DNA of 64,000 bases from contig NZ_MRCS01000028.1 in NCBI RefSeq assembly GCF_002303925.1, positions 1-64,000 on the forward strand. The letters run 5' to 3'. Position numbers and translations under genes: made by a program. Source of the stretch: Pseudomonas sp. ACN8. Its GTDB lineage: Bacteria > Pseudomonadota > Gammaproteobacteria > Pseudomonadales > Pseudomonadaceae. Of this stretch, positions 1 to 8,380 are shown in pieces. Each line of letters opens with the position of its first letter. The stretch's first letter is position 1. The notes under the pieces were generated by a model that was given only the letters and a program-made list of their open reading frames with translations, ran no database searches and was not told the DNA's origin.

Positions 1-87
1 CGCTTCTTCATGTACTACAACCGCACCAGGCTCCACAGCTACAACAACTATCTGTCGCCAATAGCCATGGAGCAAAAAGCGGCATAA
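1..87 (+). mobile_element. IS3-type transposase, C-terminal fragment cut by window edge
   Basis: The frame opens at the window edge and ends in TAA after 28 residues. It carries the YYNRTRLHSYNNYLSP pattern that closes the DDE integrase core of IS3-family OrfB transposases. The rest of the element lies to the left of the window. A short inverted repeat (ACACCG/CGGTGT, 88-103) and the stretch TGTCCGGGATTACTTGACCA follow the stop and probably form the right end of the element. The family call is good; the exact IS cannot be named from 28 residues. Confidence 0.75.
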
Positions 88-124
88 ACACCGTAACCGG
101 TGTCCGGGATTACTTGACCAGTTC

Positions 125-140
125 AGCTTGCTCGCGATGG
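125..140 (+). repeat. Truncated REP abutting the IS end
   Basis: AGCTTGCTCGCGATGG is the 3' two thirds of the REP found all over this window. The 5' part (GTGGGAGCG) is missing and is replaced by the presumed IS right end. The simplest reading is that the insertion sequence landed inside a REP. Confidence 0.6.
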
Positions 141-231
141 GGCCCGTTCAAACACCCCATCACTCTGAATAAAAATATTTTCAATTTTTTGCTGAGGTAA
201 ACCCGATTGCCATCCGTGTAGTGACTGAAAC

Positions 232-246
232 TGCGAGTCATTCGCA
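232..246. promoter_or_regulatory. Candidate Fur box upstream of the TonB receptor
   Basis: TGCGAGTCATTCGCA is a 5-bp-arm inverted repeat 30 bp upstream of the receptor start. It resembles the TGCGAATGA-type Fur boxes seen before Pseudomonas iron-uptake genes. Fur control is expected for a siderophore receptor, but this rests on resemblance only. Confidence 0.4.
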
Positions 247-276
247 TCCGTTGCGGTTCTACACAGGTCATGAGTC

Positions 277-2706
277 ATGAAGTCCAGGGCAAAATCGGGT
301 TCGGTCAAACAATGGTTGGGTGTGTCTGCATTGAGCTTTTCGACAATGGCGTTGTTGCCGCTGAGCGTGGCGCTGGCCGCAGAGGCGGGCAGCAGTCAGT
401 CGCGTGGGCAATTCAATTTCGCGCTGGCCGCCAAACCGCTGCCCCAGGCCCTGAGTGATTTCAGCCGGGTGACCGGTATCAGCGTCGTCTACACCGATGA
501 AGCGCCGTACGGCCTCAATGCGCCGGCCATCAATGGCCAGATGAGCGCCGAACAGGCCCTGCAACGTCTGCTCGCCGGTTCTGGTTTGACCTTCCGTCGC
601 ACCGACGGCCACACCTTCGCACTGGAACCTCGGCCAACCGAAGGCGCATTGAATCTCGGCGCAACCACCATCACCTCGACGATGGATGAATCCATGAGCT
701 ATCAGCCGCCACCGACCTCTTCGGTGATGCGCTCTTCGGCCCCGATTCAGGAAATCCCGCAGACCATCAATGTCGTCCCGGCCCAGGTCATTCGCGACCA
801 GGCGCCGCGCAATCTCGATGACGCCCTGGCCAATGTCAGTGGCATCACCCAGGCCAACACGTTGGGCAGCACCCAGGACTCGGTGATGGTCCGTGGCTTT
901 GGCGACAACCGTAATGGCTCGATCATGCGCGACGGCATGCCGATCGTGCAGGGCCGTGGCCTCAACGCCAGCGTGGACCGGGTCGAAGTGCTCAAGGGGC
1001 CGGCCTCGTTGCTCTATGGCATCCAGGATCCGGGTGGGGTGGTCAATATGGTCAGCAAGAAGCCCGAACTTGAGCGGTACAACGCGCTGACCGCGCGCGG
1101 CTCAAGTTATGGCGACGGCAAGAACGGCAGCGGCGGCGGTCTCGACAGCACCGGGGCCCTCGGCGATTCCGGGCTGGCCTACCGCATGGTGCTGGACTAC
1201 GAAGACGAAGATTACTGGCGTAACTTCGGCGTGCATCGCGAGAGCCTGATCGCGCCGTCGCTGGCCTGGTACGGCGAAAGCACCAGCCTGCTGTTCTCCT
1301 ATGAGCACCGCGAATTCCTCACACCGTTCGACCGCGGTACGTTGATCGATCCGCGCACCAATCACCCGCTGGACATCTCGCGCAACGAGCGTCTCGACGA
1401 GCCGTTCAACAACATGGAGGGGCGCTCGGACCTCTATCATTTCGAGGCCGATCACGAACTCAACGACAACTGGCAAGCCCACTTCGGCTACAGCTGGAAC
1501 CGCGAAACCTACGATGCCAGCCAGGTGCGCGTGACCGCCATCGACACCAAAAAGGGCACCCTGACCCGCAGCATGGATGGCACTCAGAATGCCATCAGCA
1601 CCGACCGATTCACCACCGCCAGCCTCGAAGGCAACGTGAACGTACTCGGCATGCAGCATGATCTGTTGTTCGGCATCGACGACGAATACCGCAAGATCTA
1701 CCGCGAAGACCTGATCCGCCAGAAAAGCCTGAGCACATTCAGTTACGTCAATCCGGTCTATGGTCGGGAAGTGCCGGGCACCACCGTCAGTGCGGCCGAC
1801 AGCGCACAGACCGATGAACTGCGCAGCGATTCGGTGTTTCTGCAGGACTCCATCCACCTCACCGACCAGTGGATTCTGGTGGCCGGTGCGCGTTTCCAGG
1901 TGTACGACCAATACGCCGGCAAAGGTGTGCCGTTCCACGCCAACACCGACAGCAACGGGCAGAAATGGGTGCCGCGCGCGGGCCTTGTGTACAAGTACAC
2001 CGATGCCTTGTCGTTCTATGGCAGCTACACCGAGTCATTCAAACCCAACTCGACCATCGCGCCATTGAGCGGGAGCAGTACCGTGCTTGACGGCGGTATG
2101 GCGCCGGAAGAAGCCAAGTCCTGGGAGCTGGGTGCCAAGCTCGATCTGCCGGGCCGCGTCACCGGCAACATCGCGCTGTTCGACATCAAGAAACGCAATG
2201 TACTGGTGGCCAACGCCGAAGGCCCGACCACGATTTACAGTGCCGCTGGCGAAGTGCGTTCCCGTGGCCTGGAAGTGGACCTGAGCGGTCAGCTCACCGA
2301 TCACTGGAGCATGATCGGCAGCTACGCCTACACCGATGCCGAGGTCACCGAAGACCCGGTTTACCAAGGCAATCAACTGCAAAACGTGGCGAAGAACAGC
2401 GGCTCGTTGTCGGCCGTCTATGATTTCGGCAGCGTCATTGGCGGTGATCAATTGCGGGTTGGCGCCGGGGCGCGTTATGTGGGTGAGCGCGCGGGCAACG
2501 CGGTAAACGATTTCGATCTGCCGAGCTACACCGTGGCCGATGCGTTCGCCACCTACGACACCAAAGTCGAAGGGCAGAAGGTCAAGTTCCAGCTCAACGT
2601 GAAGAACCTGTTCGACCGCACCTACTACACCTCGGCGGCGAGTCGGTTCTTTGTGTCGATGGGGGATTCGCGGCAGGTGACGTTGTCGAGTACTTTGGAG
2701 TTTTGA
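277..2706 (+). CDS. TonB-dependent siderophore receptor with STN domain
   Basis: An 809-residue outer-membrane receptor for a ferric siderophore. A signal peptide (about residues 1-35, ending SVALAAEA) is followed by a secretin/TonB N-terminal STN signalling domain (about 45-115), a TonB-box-like GATTITST, a plug domain (EIPQTINVV, GPASLLYGIQDPGGVVNMVSK) and a 22-strand barrel ending in a C-terminal phenylalanine. An STN domain normally signals through an inner-membrane anti-sigma factor to an ECF sigma factor, yet no such pair lies beside it here. The start has AGG nine bases upstream. The siderophore cannot be told from sequence alone. Confidence 0.93.
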   Translation: MKSRAKSGSVKQWLGVSALSFSTMALLPLSVALAAEAGSSQSRGQFNFALAAKPLPQALSDFSRVTGISVVYTDEAPYGLNAPAINGQMSAEQALQRLLAGSGLTFRRTDGHTFALEPRPTEGALNLGATTITSTMDESMSYQPPPTSSVMRSSAPIQEIPQTINVVPAQVIRDQAPRNLDDALANVSGITQANTLGSTQDSVMVRGFGDNRNGSIMRDGMPIVQGRGLNASVDRVEVLKGPASLLYGIQDPGGVVNMVSKKPELERYNALTARGSSYGDGKNGSGGGLDSTGALGDSGLAYRMVLDYEDEDYWRNFGVHRESLIAPSLAWYGESTSLLFSYEHREFLTPFDRGTLIDPRTNHPLDISRNERLDEPFNNMEGRSDLYHFEADHELNDNWQAHFGYSWNRETYDASQVRVTAIDTKKGTLTRSMDGTQNAISTDRFTTASLEGNVNVLGMQHDLLFGIDDEYRKIYREDLIRQKSLSTFSYVNPVYGREVPGTTVSAADSAQTDELRSDSVFLQDSIHLTDQWILVAGARFQVYDQYAGKGVPFHANTDSNGQKWVPRAGLVYKYTDALSFYGSYTESFKPNSTIAPLSGSSTVLDGGMAPEEAKSWELGAKLDLPGRVTGNIALFDIKKRNVLVANAEGPTTIYSAAGEVRSRGLEVDLSGQLTDHWSMIGSYAYTDAEVTEDPVYQGNQLQNVAKNSGSLSAVYDFGSVIGGDQLRVGAGARYVGERAGNAVNDFDLPSYTVADAFATYDTKVEGQKVKFQLNVKNLFDRTYYTSAASRFFVSMGDSRQVTLSSTLEF

Positions 2707-2726
2707 CGGTAGACCGCGTCATCGTT

Positions 2727-2820
2727 CATCGCGAGCAGGCTCGCTCCCACAGGGGAATAAGGTGATCAAAAAAACGGTGAGCACCGCCGGACCTTGTGGG
2801 AGCGAGCCTGCTCGCGATGG
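2727..2820. repeat. REPIN (two inverted REPs)
   Basis: Inverted REPs at 2727-2750 and 2796-2820, both of the CGCGATGG class with GTGGG ends, separated by about 45 bp. They lie between the 3' ends of the convergent receptor and AraC genes and may form a hairpin in either transcript. Confidence 0.9.
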
Positions 2821-2849
2821 CGCCCTGAAAGGCGCCGAAGATCCCGGGC

Positions 2850-3725
2850 CTAGCGTAAAAAAGCCTGCCGATACTCACCGGGCGTCCCGCCAAGTGACTG
2901 GCGAAACCGGTTGGTGAAATGGCTGGCACTGGAAAAACCACAGGCCAGCGCAATATCCCCCAACGGCTGCAACGTCATGCGCAGCAACTCCCGCGCCCGG
3001 CCAAGGCGCCGCGCCAGTACATACTGGTGGGGTGGCAAGCCGAAGCTTTCGCGGAACATCCGCGCGAAGTGGTATTCGGACAACGCGCACAACGCCGCCA
3101 ACTGACCGAGGCTGATGGCCTCGTCCAGATGGCTGTCGATGAACTCCACCAGATGCCGACGCTGATGCGCAGCTAGCCCTCCCTTGAGGCGCAAACCCTG
3201 CCGCACGTTGACCTGGCTGAGCAGGGCATGGCTGAGCAGTTCGTGAGCCAGGCTGCTGGTGAGCAGGCGCTCGCCCGGCTCGTCCCAGTTCAAGGTGATC
3301 AACTGCCGAAAGCGCAGCGCCTGCTGCGGATCATCGAGAAAGGTCTGCTCGCGCAGTTGCATTTCCCGTGGCTCGCGATCGAGCAGGGTGACGCAGCCAA
3401 GGGCAAATTGTTCGGGGCTGAAATACAGGTGTGCCAAGCGAATATCGCCGTTGATCACCCAGCCTGACTGGTGATCGGCCGGGAGGATGCACAGTTTGTC
3501 CGGGCCGCCCTTGTTGTCGGGCTGATCGCGGCGAAAGGTGCCGGTACCGCCGGCGATGTAACAGGACAACGTGTGGTGGCTGGGTGCTTCGTATTCCTGG
3601 GCGTCGTGGTGATTACTCCACAAGGCTGCGGACAAGCCGTCACCGAGCTCGGCGCTGTGCTCGAGGCGAGCATTGGGCGAGCGGTTGAGGGCTTGAAAGA
3701 CTTGCAGGTTGTCCAGTGCGGCCAT
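2850..3725 (-). CDS. AraC family transcriptional regulator
   Basis: A 291-residue AraC/XylS regulator. The N-terminal half is cupin-like (an HHDAQEYEAPSHHTLSCYI segment). The C-terminal about 100 residues hold the two helix-turn-helix units (LGQLAALCALSEYHFARMF, and GDIALACGFSSASHFTNRF followed by GGTPGEYRQ). The start at 3725 is preferred over a longer frame because GGAGAG lies just upstream and the protein begins MAALDNLQ. It is divergent from an EamA-type exporter and probably controls it. The inducer is unknown. Confidence 0.88.
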   Translation of the reverse strand: MAALDNLQVFQALNRSPNARLEHSAELGDGLSAALWSNHHDAQEYEAPSHHTLSCYIAGGTGTFRRDQPDNKGGPDKLCILPADHQSGWVINGDIRLAHLYFSPEQFALGCVTLLDREPREMQLREQTFLDDPQQALRFRQLITLNWDEPGERLLTSSLAHELLSHALLSQVNVRQGLRLKGGLAAHQRRHLVEFIDSHLDEAISLGQLAALCALSEYHFARMFRESFGLPPHQYVLARRLGRARELLRMTLQPLGDIALACGFSSASHFTNRFRQSLGGTPGEYRQAFLR

Positions 3726-3796
3726 ATGGGTTCTCTCCAACGCCTTGCATCCTACTCCGTAGACGCGTGCCTGCCAGCCTGTCGCCAGACAAAAGC

Positions 3797-3812
3797 GCAA
3801 GTTTATGCAAGT
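3797..3812. promoter_or_regulatory. GCAAGT direct repeat, candidate AraC operator
   Basis: Two GCAAGT half-sites at 3797-3802 and 3807-3812 are spaced exactly 10 bp, one helical turn, in the divergent gap between the AraC gene and the exporter. Direct repeats on one DNA face are typical of AraC/XylS binding sites. Confidence 0.4.
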
Positions 3813-3862
3813 GCGCCAGGGCATGGCGCCGGACACTGGGCACCTATCGAGGAGCCTTAGTC

Positions 3863-4765
3863 ATGAACCTTTCTTTGTACCTGCTGACCGTGCTGATCTG
3901 GGGTACCACCTGGATTGCCTTGAAATGGCAACTGGGCGTGGTGGCCATTCCCGTGTCGATCGTTTACCGCTTCGGTCTCGCCGCGCTGGTGCTGTTCGTG
4001 ATCCTGTTGCTCAGCCGACGCCTGCAAGTGATGAACCGCCGCGGGCACCTCATCTGCCTGGCTCAGGGGTTGTGTCTGTTCTGCGTCAACTTCATGTGCT
4101 TCCTCAGCGCGAGCCAATGGATCCCCAGCGGTCTGGTGGCCGTGGTGTTTTCCACCGCTACCCTGTGGAATGCCCTCAACGCGCGGGTGTTCTTCGGTCA
4201 GAAAATCGCCCGTAATGTGTTGATGGGCGGTGCGCTGGGTCTGCTGGGGCTGGGCCTGCTGTTCTGGCCGGAACTGGCCGGGCATACCGCCAGCCCGGAA
4301 ACGTTGCTCGGTCTCGGTCTGGCCCTGTGCGGCACCTTGTGTTTCTCGGCGGGCAACATGCTTTCGAGCCTGCAACAGAAGGCCGGTCTCAAGCCGCTGA
4401 CCACCAATGCCTGGGGCATGGCTTATGGAGCGGCGATGCTCACGGTGTGGTGCCTGGTCAAAGGCATTCCCTTCGACATGGACATGAGCGCGCGTTACAT
4501 CGGGTCACTCTTGTACCTGGTGATTCCGGGGTCGGTGATCGGTTTCACCGCCTACCTGACGCTGGTCGGTCGCATGGGGCCTGAGCGGGCTGCGTATTGC
4601 ACGGTGCTGTTCCCGGTGGTGGCGCTCAACGTATCAGCGTTCGCCGAGGGTTATCAGTGGACGATGCCGGCATTGTTGGGGCTGGTATTGGTGATGTCGG
4701 GGAACGTCCTGGTGTTTCGCAAACTCAAGGCGCCGCAAGTGCTGTGCAACGGCAAGCTGGCCTGA
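3863..4765 (+). CDS. EamA/DMT superfamily exporter
   Basis: A 300-residue inner-membrane protein with about ten transmembrane helices in two EamA repeats. It begins MNLSLYLLTVLIWGTTWIA, the usual start of the drug/metabolite transporter family. The start at 3863 follows a clear GAGGAG site; the longer frame overlaps the AraC gene and is rejected. The divergent AraC gene suggests induction by its substrate, possibly an amino acid or other small metabolite. The substrate cannot be inferred. Confidence 0.88.
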   Translation: MNLSLYLLTVLIWGTTWIALKWQLGVVAIPVSIVYRFGLAALVLFVILLLSRRLQVMNRRGHLICLAQGLCLFCVNFMCFLSASQWIPSGLVAVVFSTATLWNALNARVFFGQKIARNVLMGGALGLLGLGLLFWPELAGHTASPETLLGLGLALCGTLCFSAGNMLSSLQQKAGLKPLTTNAWGMAYGAAMLTVWCLVKGIPFDMDMSARYIGSLLYLVIPGSVIGFTAYLTLVGRMGPERAAYCTVLFPVVALNVSAFAEGYQWTMPALLGLVLVMSGNVLVFRKLKAPQVLCNGKLA

Positions 4766-4790
4766 GGTGATGACGTCGAGTGCCGATGCC

Positions 4791-5300
4791 TCAGCGCTCG
4801 ACTTTCATCGCGATATATATCAGTAGCGGAAAGAGGAAATCAACAATATGTCGGGTCCATTCGTTGTAGTTCCATGTGTCTGACTCATCCATATTGAACC
4901 ATTCGGCACCGATCACTTGAAAGCCGACGTAATAAAGAAAGAGGGCGATCAACAGTCCTATCAGTGCAGGTTTTTTTGCTTCGTGAAATTGTTCGAGGCT
5001 CGCGTTGATGTTTCTGTAAAGGCAATAGGAGCCTAGAAGGCAAAATAGGGTGAAGACCACTTCAAGTGTAATGATCAGCCAGTAAATCCGGTGCTGCAGC
5101 ATGGGGGAGGTAATAGCCCTGTAGCTGTATTTTTGGCGGCCATTCGTAGTATCCATGCTCAGGATATGGGCAAGGTATTCATAGTTGGTCGAGTAATCCG
5201 TGAGATTGCTGTAAAGCATCAGCAATCCAAAGAAACTAATAAACAGCATCAGTGTAACTTTGCTGAATCGAATGAGTTGGCTTGTTGTGAATGTGTTCAA
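4791..5300 (-). CDS. DUF2165 family small membrane protein
   Basis: About 169 residues with four predicted transmembrane segments. It shows the DUF2165 hallmarks: LYSNLTDYSTNYEYLAHILS followed by MDTT, AITSPMLQHRIYWLII, and VGFQVIGAEWFNM. There is no ATG at the right place. TTG at 5298-5300 has GGAG nine bases upstream and gives the family's usual length, so it is the preferred start. The frame is open further, to about 5492, but that part is poor in GC and unlike the family. The function of DUF2165 is unknown. The gene is more AT-rich than its neighbours. Confidence 0.78.
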   Translation of the reverse strand: MNTFTTSQLIRFSKVTLMLFISFFGLLMLYSNLTDYSTNYEYLAHILSMDTTNGRQKYSYRAITSPMLQHRIYWLIITLEVVFTLFCLLGSYCLYRNINASLEQFHEAKKPALIGLLIALFLYYVGFQVIGAEWFNMDESDTWNYNEWTRHIVDFLFPLLIYIAMKVER

Positions 5301-5488
5301 GTTGTTGATCTCCGTTATCGTTCCCGTTATGGCTTGGGTAAGTAAGGAGAGTCTATCGCCCGTTTTTACTGTTTGGTTGTTGACTGAATTGCAGCGTGTG
5401 TATCCGGACAGTTTTTTACAGGTTGAGCGTGATATTGTTTTTGTTCTTTGTATTAAATGGCAGGCGCTTATAACGCCTGCCCTTTTTT

Positions 5489-6463
5489 TCAACCCTTCCA
5501 GACTTGCGGGTTGACCAGATCCTGCGGTCGTTCCCCCAACAGGGCGCTGCGCAAGTTGGTCAAGGCACGGTTGGCCATGGCATCGCGGGTCTCATGGGTG
5601 GCCGAGCCGATGTGCGGCAAGGTCACGGCATTTTTCAGCTGGAACAGTGGCGATTCGGCCAGCGGTTCTTTTTCGTATACGTCCAGCCCGGCACCACGAA
5701 TGCGGTTGTTTTGCAGCGCTTCGATCAGTGCGGGCTCATCCACCACCGGACCACGGGAAATATTTACCAGAATGGCACTCGGCTTCATCAGCGCCAGTTC
5801 ACGATGGCTGATCAAATGTCTGGTTTTCTCGCTGAGCGGCACCACCAGGCAGACGAAATCAGCTTCGGCCAGCAATTGATCGAGGCTGCGGTACTGTGCG
5901 CCGAGTTCCTGTTCCAGCCCGGTCTTGCGGCTGTTGCCGCTGTAGATGACCGACATGTTGAAGCCCAGACGGCCGCGCCGGGCGATGGCCGCACCGATAT
6001 TGCCCATGCCGACAATGCCCAGGGTCTTGCCATGCACATCGCAACCGAACAGCTGCGCACCGACAGTGGCCTGCCATTGCCCTGCCTTGGTCCAGGCATC
6101 CAGTTCGGCAACGCGACGGGCGCTGCTCATCAACAGGGCAAACGCCAGGTCGGCGGTGCTTTCGGTGAGCACATCCGGAGTGTTGGTCAGCATGATCCCG
6201 CGTTCGTTGAAGTAGGCCAGGTCATAGTTGTCGTAGCCCACCGAGACGCTGGACACCACTTCCAGACGGGCTGCGTTCTCCAGCTGCGCACGACCGAGTT
6301 TGCGGCCTACACCAATCAAGCCATGGGCATGGGGCAGGGCTTCGTTGAATTGGGCGTTGATGTCACCGTTTTTCGGATTCGGCACGATGACGTCGAAGTC
6401 TTGTTGCAGGCGTTCAACCATTTGCGGGGTGATGCGGCTGAATGCAAGGACGGTCTTTTTCAT
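5489..6463 (-). CDS. ghrB: D-2-hydroxyacid dehydrogenase (glyoxylate/hydroxypyruvate or 2-ketogluconate reductase)
   Basis: A 324-residue cytosolic NAD(P)H-dependent reductase of the D-isomer-specific 2-hydroxyacid dehydrogenase family. The nucleotide-binding loop is GIVGMGNIGAAIARR. The catalytic set is the Arg in NISRGPVVDE, the Glu in the YEKEP region, and the His in LPHIGSAT. Pseudomonas relatives are annotated GhrB or TkrA and reduce glyoxylate, hydroxypyruvate or 2-ketogluconate. The start MKKTVLAFSRITPQ matches the family; the upstream extension has no support. No ketogluconate genes lie nearby, so the physiological substrate is open. Confidence 0.85.
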   Translation of the reverse strand: MKKTVLAFSRITPQMVERLQQDFDVIVPNPKNGDINAQFNEALPHAHGLIGVGRKLGRAQLENAARLEVVSSVSVGYDNYDLAYFNERGIMLTNTPDVLTESTADLAFALLMSSARRVAELDAWTKAGQWQATVGAQLFGCDVHGKTLGIVGMGNIGAAIARRGRLGFNMSVIYSGNSRKTGLEQELGAQYRSLDQLLAEADFVCLVVPLSEKTRHLISHRELALMKPSAILVNISRGPVVDEPALIEALQNNRIRGAGLDVYEKEPLAESPLFQLKNAVTLPHIGSATHETRDAMANRALTNLRSALLGERPQDLVNPQVWKG

Positions 6464-6657
6464 GGGAGGCGGGCTCGTCGGGCGGTGAAGAATGATGAGC
6501 ACGCTAACATTCTTCGCGGGATTTGTGCGAGTCGTCAGGCGGTCAATGCAAGCTTGCAGCTTGCGGTGCTTCATCCAGTTATACTGCCGCACTTCTTATA
6601 CTGTGGCATGCGGCCCGCTCACCGGGCCCGACAATTAATGCACCACCCGGAGCTTTC

Positions 6658-6915
6658 ATGACTTCCCCGAAACAACCGCCGATCGCCGACGCCCTGAGCG
6701 ACGTGCAGGCAGAGCTGCCAGACAGCGTCGACTCCAGCGCCGACAGCGAAACCAAAGCCGAGATCCCGGCCTTCAAATTCCCGTTCAAGCCGGGTGAGCT
6801 GGCAGCCGCCAAGGGTTCCAACCAGCCGTGGTACAAGAACGGCGCCAAGAACGGCCACACCAAGACGCCGGGCATGGCACCGCCGGGGACTCGTCGGTCG
6901 ATGGGTAAGCGCTAA
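6658..6915 (+). CDS. Small conserved hypothetical protein
   Basis: An 85-residue hydrophilic protein with no membrane segment or cysteine. The N-terminal half is acidic (DSVDSSADSETKAEIP). The C-terminal half is basic and rich in Gly, Lys and Pro (KNGAKNGHTKTPGMAPPGTR). Codon use matches real genes here and the start follows a weak purine stretch. I recognise no function. The composition suggests a disordered, perhaps nucleic-acid- or ribosome-associated protein, but that is speculation. Confidence 0.65.
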   Translation: MTSPKQPPIADALSDVQAELPDSVDSSADSETKAEIPAFKFPFKPGELAAAKGSNQPWYKNGAKNGHTKTPGMAPPGTRRSMGKR

Positions 6916-6947
6916 GGCTTCAGGTTTGTAGTGCCCGGCCTGCCGTC

Positions 6948-7033
6948 TTCGCGAGCAGGCTCGCTCCCACAAAGAGACTGCGTTCTTGCAATGAGAATGC
7001 GATCAAAGGTGGGAGCGAGCCTGCTCGCGATGG
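6948..7033. repeat. REPIN
   Basis: Inverted REPs at 6948-6970 (TTCGCGAG class) and 7009-7033 (CGCGATGG class), separated by about 38 bp, between the 3' ends of two convergent genes. The two arms belong to different end classes. Confidence 0.88.
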
Positions 7034-7061
7034 GGCCGCTACAGGCAACACATCTGTTGAA

Positions 7062-7811
7062 TCAAACCGCCCGCAACGAAATAAACGAGTAATTCGCCGG
7101 CGCATCCGCCGTCACTTGCGCACCCGCGGCCAGCACTTGCCCGGCAATATCCTCCCCCGACACATGAAACCGCCATTCGCTGGCCCACTGCGGCAACGTT
7201 TGCCCGGCCAGGTCGTCGATGATCGCGGCGAACTCCGCCATATCCGGAAGATAAGCGGTAAACCCGTCACCCTTCAGGGCTGTCGTGCGAATCCCCAGCA
7301 ACGCACAAATCGCGTCCTTCATCAGAATGTCATCACGATCCGCCTGACGGGAGCGCAGGATCAATTCCGACAATTCCCGGTCGACCAATTCACCACCGAC
7401 AATCAGGTCCGGTCCTTTTTCCCACGACTCAGGCGGACATTCCTTCACGGCGATGTTCAGAGGTATGTGCGGATTGATTTCCATCGGATAGATACGGCAT
7501 ACCAGCGGCCGGCGTTCGTAGATACGACAGAGGTTGTCTTCGTCAAGATTCCGGCAGGGGCCGACATTGTAGGCGGCGAAGGTGATGGCCACGTACGCCT
7601 CGGACTCACCGCTGCGCACCGCCGCCGAGCGGCGTTCGGCGTGTTCCCGTTGGTGCACCGGCAGGCCCAGGCCATTACTCGGAAAAGCTTCCACCAGCAC
7701 GATCACCTGACCGCCATCGGCTGCCCACATCCGGGCTTCGCTCAGGGTCAGGGGCACATGGTGGTCGTTGCAGCATTTGCCGCAGCCTACACAGGAAAAC
7801 GTCGTATTCAT
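7062..7811 (-). CDS. YkgJ-family cysteine-cluster (zinc/iron-chelating) protein
   Basis: A 249-residue cytoplasmic protein. It opens with the cysteine cluster SCVGCGKCCNDHHVPL and carries further cysteines at GPCRNLDEDNLCRIYERRPLVCRIYP, here described in two parts: GPC(5)NLC and RRPLVCRIYP. This pattern defines the YkgJ/UPF0153 group, thought to bind a metal or Fe-S centre, with no settled biochemical role. The start at 7811 (MNTTFS) places the first cysteine motif at the very N-terminus as in relatives; an in-frame ATG at 7838 is possible. Confidence 0.85.
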   Translation of the reverse strand: MNTTFSCVGCGKCCNDHHVPLTLSEARMWAADGGQVIVLVEAFPSNGLGLPVHQREHAERRSAAVRSGESEAYVAITFAAYNVGPCRNLDEDNLCRIYERRPLVCRIYPMEINPHIPLNIAVKECPPESWEKGPDLIVGGELVDRELSELILRSRQADRDDILMKDAICALLGIRTTALKGDGFTAYLPDMAEFAAIIDDLAGQTLPQWASEWRFHVSGEDIAGQVLAAGAQVTADAPANYSFISLRAV

Positions 7812-7894
7812 TGAGCGTTCGTTCGCATCACAGGGCATGAAACGACGACAGAATGCCGCCGCAAAGGCCGCTATCGAAGCAAGTTATGCGCCAC

Positions 7895-8221
7895 TCAGTT
7901 TGCCTTGCCGGCCGGGCGGATGGAGTCCCATTCGGTGACATACGCGGTTTTGCTCTTTTTGTTGTACAGGCACAACTCGGTGCCTTGTGCGCCTTTCATG
8001 TGCTTTTGCGGGTACTGACCCTGGAGCAGGAGCGCGGTGTAGCCGACCCGGTCATCGAACTGCGCGGCGTTGCCGACCGGTTTGCTGTCCTTCAGGCCAC
8101 TGGCCTTGGTGCAACTGGCAAGTACGGCTTTGTCGTAGGTGGCCCAGGCGTCGGGGCTGGAGGCGTGGGCCTGGAGGGTGAGGGTGGTGAGGCAGAGAAA
8201 AGTCAGGGTTGCTGCTTTCAT
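7895..8221 (-). CDS. Small exported hypothetical protein
   Basis: A 108-residue protein with a signal peptide (MKAATLTFLCLTTLTLQAHA, cleavage after HA). The mature domain of about 88 residues has two cysteines (SCTKASG and ELCLYNKK) that could form a disulfide in the periplasm. AAGGA lies 11 bases before the ATG. I recognise no family with a known function. It is transcribed away from the acetyltransferase/cheV pair with a REPIN between. Confidence 0.75.
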   Translation of the reverse strand: MKAATLTFLCLTTLTLQAHASSPDAWATYDKAVLASCTKASGLKDSKPVGNAAQFDDRVGYTALLLQGQYPQKHMKGAQGTELCLYNKKSKTAYVTEWDSIRPAGKAN

Positions 8222-8295
8222 TGATCAGGCATCCTTGGTGCTGTGTCCGGAAGGTGAGTATGCCTGAAGGTTTTGAGGTAGTTGTGTCGGCCCCA

Positions 8296-8373
8296 TCATC
8301 GGAACGCCGCCCGGAGCAAGCTCCCACACATTTGGAATGCAATCCCCTGTGGGAGCGAGCCTGCTCGCGATGG
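8296..8373. repeat. Asymmetric REPIN with variant left arm
   Basis: The right arm (8349-8373) is the usual REP. The left arm (8296-8329) is a different sequence built on CGCCGCCCGGAGCAAG that converges only in its last part (CTCCCACA). The same variant arm recurs at 21030-21069 and 47403-47439. Confidence 0.75.
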
Positions 8374-8380
8374 CGGTGTG

